In this document: piece by piece, positions 54,441-64,000 of the stretch
Numbering within the stretch: position 1 is the first letter of the stretch
Layout of the letters: the number at the start of each line of letters is the position of its first letter
DNA from: Paragorgia papillata
Taxonomy: Eukaryota; Cnidaria; Anthozoa; Scleralcyonacea; Coralliidae
Direction of reading: 5' to 3'
Assembly: GCA_035771165.1 (NCBI GenBank)
Contig: JAWNZC010000013.1
Span: forward strand, 2,403,501-2,467,500
Length of the DNA stretch: 64,000 bases
The notes under the pieces: generated by a model
What the model was told of the DNA's origin: nothing
Seen by the model: the letters and a program-made list of their open reading frames with translations, nothing else
The model's database searches: none
Translations under genes and position numbers: made by a program

Positions 54441-54753
54441 CCTCCCTTATTCCACAGACGAGGTTCAGTGTACACGGTCGGCAACTTCGAAGTTCCAATA
54501 AACTGGTCACTTTTTAAATGTAATACGGACCGTTTTAAGCGTAGTTTTGTCCCGGCACTCACCCAGTATATAAATAATCCAGTTTAGCATTTTACATTTA
54601 CTAAATATTGTAATTTATTGAACTTTTTAACTTGTAAATGTACGTATTTTTTATTTTATTTTAGTCTTTGAACTAATTTTGTAAATATAAAGTATTTCAC
54701 TTCGGTGCAATTTTATATCTAATAAACCATTAATTATTATTATTATTATTATT
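54440..54753 (+). mobile_element. LINE 3' end with ATT tail
   Basis: A short plus-strand frame (FEVPINWSLFKCNTDRFKRS, FVPALTQYINNPV, stop) looks like the very C-terminus of a LINE ORF2. It is followed by an AT-rich 3' UTR (TTTGAACTAATTTTGTAAAT, TCTAATAAACCATTAATT) and an ATT repeat at 54736-54753. Confidence 0.55.
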
Positions 54754-55150
54754 CGGAATATATGAATTGCATGCCGTATAATCATCACGTTTTTTGTTAT
54801 TAAAACAAACAGGGCGGTTGAAATAATAGGAGAATGCTATAGTAACCCGACCTTCTCTACAAAAAGTCAACAACTAGAAAATTTCGACAATACCAGTTAA
54901 CTGCAGATGTCAGTGATATAAAGATTAAAATTATGAATGGTTTGTTACAGCTCATTTTAATCAGTATCACCTCTGACAGCAGAAGTGAGATATATTAACT
55001 GTAACGTTTGTTACTACAGTATGCACATAGAAACACTAACAGATACAGGTCTAGCTGAAAATGTTCTGTTTCTGCTAGTTACAGTAGGAGAAAATAAATC
55101 TGATTTTATACCAGATTGTAGTGAATATAACCGTGTTAGGAAAGCACTGT

Positions 55151-55320
55151 ATTGAACTGAACTGAACTGAACTGAACTGAACTGAACTGAACTGAACTGA
55201 ACTGAACTGAACTGAACTGAACTGAACTGAACTGAACTGAACTGAACTGAACTGAACTGAACTGAACTGAACTGAACTGAACTGAATTGAATTGAATTGA
55301 ATTGAATTGAATTGAATTGA
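55151..55320. repeat. AACTG pentanucleotide tract
   Basis: About 27 AACTG units followed by seven AATTG units, a sharp switch at 55285. Confidence 0.97.
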
Positions 55321-55556
55321 AAGACTTTGTTTAACCAATAAATTCTTGCCTGAGTCGGTCAAAAATGGCCCTTTATTATTTTACTCTGTATAACGCCAGA
55401 CAATTTTACTTGTCAAAGGATATGAATTAAGTAGGGGTGAATTTTGTATATATGTAATCGTTGTTACTATACAGTATATGATACGCCTACTTATTTGAAT
55501 ATATAGTAAATTATGTTTTCGTTGTATTTGACACTACCAGTGGGTTCAAACTTTAC

Positions 55557-55560
<4 letters not shown>

Positions 55561-55591
<31 letters not shown>
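55561..55591. repeat. TA dinucleotide tract
   Basis: About 15 TA units. Confidence 0.9.
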
Positions 55592-55594
<3 letters not shown>

Positions 55595-55984
55595 CAATCT
55601 ACAGACACGGTGTTTCGCTGTACAACAGCTCATCAGTGTAGCTTGGAACAATCTGAATGAATTTCACCAATTACTTATACACATGCGATCGTCGGTGACA
55701 ACCGCATGTGGGACAGCATCGGTGAAGTACATTCAGATAGCGTGAAGTGCGCATGGGCCCAGAGTGCTCAAACATCCACAAGGGTAGTGAGCGTTGCATT
55801 ATCGCTAATAGGTACCCAGGTAATGATGATTTCCAAATTTTAGAAGTGGGGGAACGCTCACTAAAGTCAAATGGGCGTGGCCACTGGTCGTAAAATTAAA
55901 TGGGCGTGGCTCCTGTTGTGGAAGTTAATGGGTGTGTTAATGGGTTGGCTAACTTGGTCGAAAAACGAGTACACTCATTGACTC

Positions 55985-56430
55985 AAAGCAAAAATAGTGC
56001 GGTGTTGAACGGTGTTCCACTACGTTTAATTTTTTTTAGGGGGAACGGCGTTCTAAGCAAGCTAGGACGACGACGGCAATTAAGTTACTACATTTAAAAG
56101 AAACCATGGATGGGGACATCGTATATTGTATGTTTTATGTATTTTGTAAGAGCTTTAAAAAGCAGCCATAGCTTCGACTACGTGACGTACAATAGATAAA
56201 CGCCTAAATAAACTAACAACGTTTGCTGTTCCTTGCCACGTCGTCGTCTTGAAAACGTAAAAACGCTTCAGTTGACGTTGTATGTGCAACGAGGTCGGTG
56301 TTGGGATTACTCTTGGGACTGCAAATTATTCAACGCTTTGTTTTTGTTGAAAAATACTATTGTGCTCGGGTCGTCGTCGTGACGTTCGCGTTGTGCTTGC
56401 TTAAGGTCCCTAATATTTGTCAGGGGGAAC
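55985..56430. mobile_element. AGGACGACGACGG repeat, copy 1
   Basis: AAGCAAGCTAGGACGACGAC at the left, GTCGTCGTGACGTTCGCGTT at the right, middle CGTTGTATGTGCAACGAGGT and TACTCTTGGGACTGCAAATT. The ends are loosely inverted. Related copies are at 59915-60080 and 61526-61855. Confidence 0.65.
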
Positions 56431-56574
56431 GGCAAATAGTGTCAGTGACAAAAATGCATTGGCGCCAGTTCAATGTACTTTGTAGCGTTACGGAATGTAT
56501 GCAGTTACGTCATACCCGTCCCGTGGGTATAGCTTGTGTAGAGTATTTAAGGTGTGCTAATAGCAGATAATGCC

Positions 56575-59500
56575 ATTCGAAGGCATCTCTCTCAATTCGA
56601 AGTTCTAGCTTTTGTGAGTGTGATTGGTTGTGCCATGGTGATACATGAATAAATGAGATGCCCGCTTCCTAGTCTGTTGTTCCTGTTCTTATTGTGTACT
56701 AATGCAGTTTAGCTATAAAGTGCTTTATACTCGTTGTAATAGAGTATAAAGCATGGTATACACTATGTTGTCGATATCGTGTGTATATCTAGTCAGGCTA
56801 AGTACAATCAGTTAATATAAATTATAATATAACCCTTTACAATGTAGACTCCCAAGGCCAGAAGGTGTCCATTTGATGAGTAGAATTGTCTGGAGTTGCC
56901 AAATCGGGCAACACTGACCAGTGACGCTTACGTAATTCTCGTCGCACTAAGTTGCAAAGGTTCAACATTTGAATCAGTCATTGAGTGTTGTTTATGCGCG
57001 AGTTGGTACTGATGAAGATCAATCGACACACACGTGTCAAGCTCAGATTATAAGAGAATGTTGCCGAGCCCCAGACTGCAGTAATAACCCTCTATTAACT
57101 ATGTGCATGTGTGCAGACAAAGATCAAACTCGTGATTTCTTAATACTGGACTGGGGACTAGATGTTTGAATATCCTGATTGTACTAAAATGTACCGAAAT
57201 TTAGAAGCAATCGTAGACTCTTAGCGACATGTCATGAGGAGAAATTGGAGAAATTGATATCAGTAAACATTTCCTGGGATTCGAGTTTGTATTGAAGTTA
57301 TGTGACGCGCCATCACACACGCCCTTAGCTTACAGCTTATACAGACAAGTGATGACATGGTGTGTGTTCTGCTTAATGGATTAACAAACCCGCTAGCTTG
57401 ACGTTTTGTTTTGAAATGAACACTTCAAGAAACAGAACAATCGCATGACAACCTAGTTTCTATTTTTTTTAGTCCGAAAATGAGATTCCTCATTTAATTG
57501 TTTTGACGGTTGCCGAGTTGTATTACCAAAATACCAAGTAAGTGATATGATATACTAACTTGATGTCTCGCCGCGGGTAAAAAGTAGATACAAGCCGGAG
57601 ATGTGTTAATGTGATAAAATGGCATTTAATTAAACTTGCAAGGTGTGCTATTTTTGAAGGTCACTGAATGTTCACATGGCCTCCCCGCTTCTATAGACAA
57701 AATATTGACATTCTTTGTGTGGCATTGGAGCTGTCACGGAAGCCAAACGGACTGTCCTATTAGAAGAACGAGCAACGAAGTAACGAAGTGAATATAGCGA
57801 AGAAGATGGAAAAGGTCTAGTTGAATCGGTACCAGTAACGGTACACGGTGAGTCCAGTGGGGTTTTTTTTATTCCAGTGTGATAACATATATACTTGTAT
57901 GCAGATCTTAAATGTGTCAACGTGTATTAGTGTTACTGTTCTTCGATAATAACAATTGCTCTTAAATAGGGCTATTGATAAGAGTATTAACAATTGGCAA
58001 TCGACTCAATTTTTGGAGTCCCAACACGAATCAGTCTATTATGGCTGGTCGTGCCGGTATATATGACCTACATTATTCACACAGATTCGTGATTTAGATC
58101 GATTTAGCGCCGAAGTCTGAATTAAATACAGCTGCGAGGTTAGCAAACATGCATGATGCATGGCAAAGCTCTCAATTCATCTTGCCGGCCTTCTTCAAGA
58201 GCTTTGGGTCTTTCAAAACTCGTGCATGCAGTAACCGTACTATAGTTAGTCTAGTTACACTGAAGCCAATAAAGGATATGCATGCATGCCCAACTATGCA
58301 AGCACAAATATATATATATATGAAAGTCGTGTTTTCTTGCGTAACATTTCAAATATTTCGTGGGAGGTATCTTTCAAACGTTTCAGTGCAAATAGCCTAC
58401 AGAAAAAGCCTTCTACAGGCAATTAGTTATATAAACACTGCTTTATCGCATTTTCCATAACCGGTAATTCAAACTGAAGTCAAGTGATTGAAGGCAACGC
58501 TTATTTAGCATTTTAGTTTTATGCACATCTGCATGATTTAGACGTATATATATATAAAAGGCTAATCTCTAGGATTATTAATTTCCCCTTATAACAACAC
58601 TTCACTATTGCTGATAATGAATCAGTTAAACTATAGCGAATGCCGCGAATGGCGCAATTCCTATAGCTTTTGCATGATTTTTCGCTTATTAAAATTCTAA
58701 AAACTAGACTTTAGAAAGCGAGACGAATCGTATATGGCATCCTAATCACTGGATTTGCGTATTTGGTCAGAGCTGACTGTTATAAACTTGTCCCGCAATG
58801 GCTATTCCAGACCCAACTAGTACATAATTTATAATCTCAAACCTAACTTCATTCTTTCTATGGTTTTTGCAGCTCCGAAGCTTAGCTAATTTTCGCTGTG
58901 TCGCGCGCGGGTTTTTATGTCGCGAGTCAGTATACAAAATTTTCAGTTATTAACTGTCCTTTTCCTCTCAACAATACTTGGCAGCATTGTATTCCCTCCC
59001 AATATGCTAGAAGTAGAGCTTCCGTCATGCAGCTACACACTGTGCAGTCGAATCTCAAAGAGACGAAAGAACAGTCAGTATAGAGTTTATCACGATTGGT
59101 GGCCCCTTGGCCACACCTGCATGGCACTCGTGGGCCGGCAGCTTTTATGCTTGACTACAGTACTTATCAACCAGTTAAACTGCGCAATGCAAGTTGATTT
59201 GATTTGGACTAGTATAGCATAGGTTGAGTTGATATAATTGGACTATAGCTACGTTTTCGTGATTTTCGTGGTGATCGAAATGCCAGAAGCGAAAAAACAT
59301 TCAAATGTTGACATCCGGTGTCGCCACGCAGTTTCAAAACCTTTCTTGGTGTCCCAAAGTGTAATAACTTAAGAGTACTCAGGAAATCCAAAATACTGAA
59401 TATCCAGTGCGAGTATATCTCGATCAGTATATTTCCAACTTGACTATACAACATAGCAAACTCTATATATAGACGTTATAGATGTCCACATAAGATGCAA

Positions 59501-59610
59501 CCATCTTACTGAACTCGAAAACTATACGACTTCCTGGAAAAAGTAGACAAATAGCTTGAACTGCACGTGTTGTACATATGCTGTTGAAAGTCAGTTGGTT
59601 TTCGTGGTAA
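56575..59610. other. Intergenic, no gene seen
   Basis: AT-rich with scattered short frames. None has a recognisable domain or supporting splice sites. TA-rich runs at 58308-58322 and 58545-58557. Confidence 0.4.
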
Positions 59611-59914
59611 AATGAAATGGCACTACAGGAGATTCAAAGGTGTGGATATATCCGGGTGTCGGGTGCACAGATTGCATGTTCCAAAAACACACTTGCAGTG
59701 CCCGCATGCATGTCAACACGAATATTACTTTCACTGTCACGCAATTGCGCAAACCTATCGAATTGAGCCAAAATTCTTTAAAGTTGTTACTTTGCTGATC
59801 ATACTATACAGCTAATCGGATTAGAGTTGTTCTTAACACTCTATAAGCATTAAACCTTAACCCTTTAATAGCTGACCCTAAATCAAGCAATGCATATCAA
59901 CCCAACATACTAGA

Positions 59915-60080
59915 CAACAACGTCGTCCTGAAGACGTGAAAATGATCTGAATAACGTTGTATGTAGAACGGGGGCGTTAGCATTGCTCTTGGGACTAAAA
60001 ATTATTCATTTTCTTTATTGTGCGAGGAAATATTGTATTAAGGTCGTTGTCCTTGACGTTCCGCGCGTTGTATTTTCTCA
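59915..60080. mobile_element. AGGACGACGACGG repeat, partial copy 2
   Basis: ACGTCGTCCTGAAGACGTGA, CGTTGTATGTAGAACGGGGG, GCTCTTGGGACTAAAAATTA, matching the middle and right half of the element at 55985. Confidence 0.6.
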
Positions 60081-60856
60081 AAAGTCGTTATACCCATTAC
60101 ATGCGCTTTGCCCACTGACGCGGGCGGGATGGGCTTTGGAAACTTCCAAAGTAAACTGAACAAATGCACGCTCCGCCTGCGCGGGCAAAGTTAGCCTGCG
60201 TGCAGACGCTCTAGGGCTCTAGGGGGATTCCAAACAAGGGGGGGGGATTTAAAGCGTCTGCGAATCAGCGGCAAATTCCGTGTTCTGTAATTTATTCCGA
60301 TTAATTTGCAATTCAGCAATAATTACAGCGACTAACGAGTAACGAGTGTCAACGACTAACGAGTATTCGCTAGGAAATTGAAATCTACATCAATTTATAC
60401 TAACCACTTAAGAATCTATATGAAGAAAGAAACTCTAATCGATAAATAGGATACTCTGAGCTTCGTAGGAAGGTAATAAAACAAAAACAAACATCGAGGA
60501 GCAAAGGTCGTATTATAAGTGTCGTATTTCACTGTGATGTTTGAAGCGATTCACAAGTTCAGTCCCGCATCTTTTTCGGCTGTTTGATAGTTCTCAAACA
60601 ACATTACGCCGACTATAAAAGCTTCTAAAAGAATTAACGAACTCATTTTAGTCCGTGCTTTGGTACAGTTTTGATTAATGCGTTGAAGCGGAAGAATCGA
60701 AAAGTCCGTTGCCTTTGTCTGCGTGGTAAACAACAAAACATTCAAAACGGAAGCAGTTGTAATTAACCAATTGAATATCGTGTATAAATATTTGGCCAAT
60801 CAGAGAGCGTCCCCAGAGTTCTACTCCGGGGATTTTCCGAACGTCTATGGCGTAGG

Positions 60857-60952
60857 CCAACCTCGTACCCAGGGTCTTACCTCCGCTCCCCCGCCCCCGC
60901 CCACCGCTGCGGTGGGCGGGGAGTGGAGGTAAGACCCTGGGTACGAGGTTGG
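60857..60952. mobile_element. 96-bp hairpin element, CCAACCTCGTACCCAGGG arms
   Basis: Perfect arms CCAACCTCGTACCCAGGGTC / GACCCTGGGTACGAGGTTGG around a GC-rich loop (CCCGCCCACCGCTGCGGTGG). A fragment, GAGCCTGGGTACGAGGATGC, is at 28980. Confidence 0.85.
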
Positions 60953-61050
60953 GCGTAGGCTGGGGCAAAGTGGGCGTAATGGAAAACGGCCTTAAGCTCC
61001 CCCTTGGACTCCGCCCTTGTAATACCGTTAAGACATTTCTCCGGTCTAAA

Positions 61051-61360
61051 CATAGTTAATAGAAAAAATACATGGTTTGGAAACCCGGCAAACTTCAAAG
61101 CGGTTAACAATCAAGCTACGATTCATGTTGAAAGGTACATGAACGTGCCAAATCCTTTGTTTCAGGTTTATCAATATTTAAACAGTACGGTTGAGTGATT
61201 GAACCCAAACGTTGCTATTGGATGATTGCTTCATTATACAGAAAACACAATATGTTCAGTAACCGTGAAAGTGAAAAAATTTCCATAAACCTGAACAAAA
61301 ACATAAAACAATGACTTTTGTTGATCTTCCAAACCATGAGTATATTTTCTATTAACTATG
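61051..61360 (+). mobile_element. GATTGACTATG element, diverged full copy
   Basis: 310 bp with both ends recognisable (CATAGTTAATAGAAAAAATA, TTTTCTATTAACTATG) and the interior TACGGTTGAGTGATTGAACC. Confidence 0.75.
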
Positions 61361-61525
61361 GTCTAAATAACGCCAGTCACGTATTACAGTGCAAGGAATC
61401 GAAACGCAAACCATTTTTTATAAGCTATCACTAAGTATATGCTATAGGTATCAGTTCTCACACCGTTTCTCGCTGGGTGGGAAAATAACACAGAAGTTGC
61501 TGTATAGACATTGAGTAGGAACTTT

Positions 61526-61855
61526 AAGATGCTAGGACGACGACGGTGGTTAAAACGCAAGATAAGTTTTACAATTTAAAGAAGTCACGGTTAACTAACA
61601 AGCTAGTTTGGTGACTTCCAAAACGCCCCAGTATTGCTAAAATGATTGTAGTGTGCGTATTGAAGTCAACCTCAAGCAACAGTTCTCATCTTTTGGCCGT
61701 TGACGTCGTCCCGAAACCGTGAAAATGCTCTAAGTGGCGTTGTATAAAGAACGAGGACAGTGTTGAGGTTACACTTGGGACTAAAAATTATTGATTTTCT
61801 TTGTTTTGCAAAAAGAATTATTTTGTTCAGAGGACGTCGTCGTTGAGGTTGACGT
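61526..61855. mobile_element. AGGACGACGACGG repeat, copy 3
   Basis: AAGATGCTAGGACGACGACG, GACGTCGTCCCGAAACCGTG, CACTTGGGACTAAAAATTAT, GAGGACGTCGTCGTTGAGGT. Confidence 0.65.
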
Positions 61856-61859
61856 CTGT

Positions 61860-63035
61860 TTCTTTTTCTTTAGCCTCCTTACCATTTTTCTCCCTTTCCT
61901 TGTAATTTCTATACCCTTTTCTTTCTTTTTCATCCCCGATATCCCTATCACTGCAGATCTATATATAATTGGAGTGCGGGTGCCCTATATCAATGACTAA
62001 CTGAGTGACCGATTCAAGATGGCGGTTCATGCGTCCTTTGTCATATAGTACTAACCGCTGACCCTTTTTCACAAATATATTTTTCATTGAATTGATTGGT
62101 CTGTGGGCGCGACTGAGCCCACAGTCAAATAAACATATTAGACAGAATAAGGTCAGCAGTCGCTACCATGAGAATTGCCGTCATCTTTGTTCTGTCACTT
62201 TTTGGACGGAACAACTTTATCTTTTTACTCTGTCTAACGCCAGACGATTTTATTCGTCAGGGGGAGAAGACTCGGAAAGCCATAAACGGAAGGGTCAAGC
62301 CTGAGCTGTGTTTTTCGTACGTGCGTTTTTTGCATTGTCAGGCCTTGTCGAGTTTCACTGAGAGAAACTGATCGATTATCTGAAAAAATAATTCTCTAAA
62401 TGAAAGAACTTTTTACTAGCTGACCAATTATAACGACTTATACCGAAATCATACTACCCAATTTTATATATGGATTTCATATTTTCTACTCTATTCCAAA
62501 AAATGAAGATTGACGCCTTCCCCAATGAGAACATGCACAGATACACGTACGTTAAATATTTACCCTATTATAATTATTCCTTGAAATTTAATTGTCGGCT
62601 ATGGTTCGGTATCTTACCGTTTGATATATGATATAATACAGTCATATATACAGTATTCAATTATTTGACAAAAATGTCACAACATTTCGACAATTATGGA
62701 ATTTATGTACAGACAGAATGGCACCTTTAAGACGAGCTGTCTATATACAAGATGAGTGGACTACCGGCTTAGCGTGATTGTGATATCGGTATCCCGTTAT
62801 TTTCTCTGGTATTTCGTGAGATTATTTCGTTTTTGTGTTGAACGGAGGAGCTAGCGTTAGGTCCTAGATGTTGAATTGGAAGTTCTTTTTTCAGTTCTTT
62901 TTTCAGTTTCAAGACGGCGACTACGTTTTGGGGGGACTAAGAAGTTCACGTGAGTAAACACAAATTCAATTTCGCTACAGACGTCAGACGACTATAAGTT
63001 TTCGTTGATACGCTTCTTGCTAGCTTTACTTGCTT
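61860..63035. other. Intergenic, no gene seen
   Basis: Holds one unit of the 25-bp minisatellite (62226-62250) and a stretch around 62140 shared with 26900. No supported coding region. Confidence 0.4.
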
Positions 63036-63041
63036 AGCTCT

Positions 63042-63165
63042 GGCGAAGGGCCATCGCTCGAAACGTTAGATTCCTACGTTCTCTGTTTCGGCAGTATATC
63101 TAACCTTACTATATTTCGATTGTTGTTTCTACACTGCCTACGCAGCACGCTACTTTTATTTTACT
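63042..63165 (+). repeat. CGAAACGTT repeat copy
   Basis: GGCGAAGGGCCATCGCTCGA, AACGTTAGATTCCTACG, TCTCTGTTTCGGCAGTATAT, TTTCTACACTGCCTACGCAG. Nearly identical to 22793-22915 without the GA tract. Confidence 0.75.
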
Positions 63166-64000
63166 TGCTTAGCATGTGTAAGATTGAAACAAAGTTGTTT
63201 CTATTTTCTCGTGTGTATGACTGAACAATTAGTTTGACTTTGACGGCAAAAAAGCAGTTGCATCTATTCTCAAATGTCATTATAATAGATTGAACTTTAA
63301 AAGATTCAAATAAATGCTCGATTTAGATTTCAACTGATGGACGAAACCAATTATGGCAGTGAACTTTGAAGTTGTGTGGGAAGCGGCGTGCAGCGTAATT
63401 TCTTTCTCATGTTTTCCGCCTTGAACGGCGACAAGCCGCACAAACGAGGACTGAGGACGTAATATATATCCTTGCCTAACAGCTGGCCTGACCAGCTTCT
63501 GAACAAAGTTTTTTGTCAAAGAAAAACTTGTCAATTTGTGTCGTACACACGAACAAACAAAACTTGTTAAAAACTGAAAACTTGGTTGCCTGAGATAGCA
63601 CAGTTATTAATTTAGCGCAAATGGAATGTTGTGGATCAGCCAGTCTCGTGTCCACCCCCACACACTCTTCCGCCGAACGTCTTTGACAGTAGGGCGGGAA
63701 GAAAGTTGAATTTGGGATAGGCACAACTTCAAAAAGGCACTTAGAGCTTCAAAAGGACACTCGAGCCACATGTTTTATCGTAAGAGCACTTTTCTGTTGC
63801 CAAAAGGGCACTTTACGACAAAGTCGTGGGATAGTATATGCATGCGTCTACTGTCCTCACGGTTCCTATAATGATGAGACCCAACATCCTATCGTTGCTG
63901 TCAGAGCCTATCTGTATGGAACTACAGCCGTTTTGAAAAGTAAAAAGACACTCGAAAAGCCAACAAAGTAAAATCCCTATTCGCAAGCGTATCGTCACAA
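63166..64000. other. Right end of window, no gene seen
   Basis: Unique sequence with AGGGCACTT/AAAGGACACT words repeated around 63730-63815. Minus-strand frames of about 80 codons have no recognisable domain. Confidence 0.35.

Noticed and set aside
59612..59815. Cys/His-rich frame (CPHACQHEYYFHCH) as a zinc finger
   Set aside because: Spacing fits no family I know, and there is no supporting exon.

Overview
This is a repeat-dense, intron-rich animal nuclear DNA window, most likely from a cnidarian and probably an anthozoan (sea anemone or stony coral). The reasons are: spliced metazoan genes with GT-AG introns; a KCTD8/12/16-type BTB protein, a SUEL-lectin membrane protein and a class A GPCR; very many short palindromic DNA transposons (MITEs); CR1/L2-like LINE tails; tRNA- and 5S-derived SINEs; a 25-bp TCTAACRCCAGACTATTTTA minisatellite of a kind I associate with hexacorals; and long microsatellites. 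Nothing bacterial or viral was seen. The species cannot be fixed from sequence alone.

Four genes are supported. (1) 1-8962, minus strand: the first ten exons, and probably the start of an eleventh, of DPY19L3, a multi-pass ER protein C-mannosyltransferase. I joined the exons by splice sites and reading phase; the 3' third of the gene lies off the left edge. (2) 15977-26830, plus strand: a four-exon type I membrane protein of 366 residues with signal peptide, one SUEL galactose-binding lectin domain, Ser/Thr-rich stalk, transmembrane helix and cytoplasmic tail. (3) 30377-31165, plus strand: an intronless KCTD8/12/16-like protein with T1/BTB plus H1 domains, the family of GABA-B receptor auxiliary subunits. 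(4) 50664-51830, plus strand: an intronless class A GPCR of 388 residues with 30 consecutive asparagines in intracellular loop 3. They form no operon and share no evident pathway. All four gene products are expected at membranes, or on membrane receptors in the case of KCTD.

The rest is mobile and tandem-repeat DNA. Introns of the two spliced genes hold pyrimidine, TTG/CTG, TCTG, TCA, GA and GGAA/GGGA tracts. MITEs fall into TSD classes: TTA/TAA (PIF/Harbinger-like, with a shared AGCCTGTTTNCANATG-like terminus), TTAA (piggyBac/Kolobok-like), TA (mariner/pogo-like), 8 bp (hAT-like) and about 9 bp (Mutator-like). Several are nested, abutted, or have an empty site elsewhere in the window. A tRNA-derived SINE is present in at least four good copies, two of them inverted just downstream of the KCTD gene. 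Three LINE 3' fragments are clear, and one ends at a splice acceptor of the lectin gene.

The right end (51.8-64 kb) holds no gene I can support: minisatellites, MITEs, LINE tails and AT-rich unique sequence.
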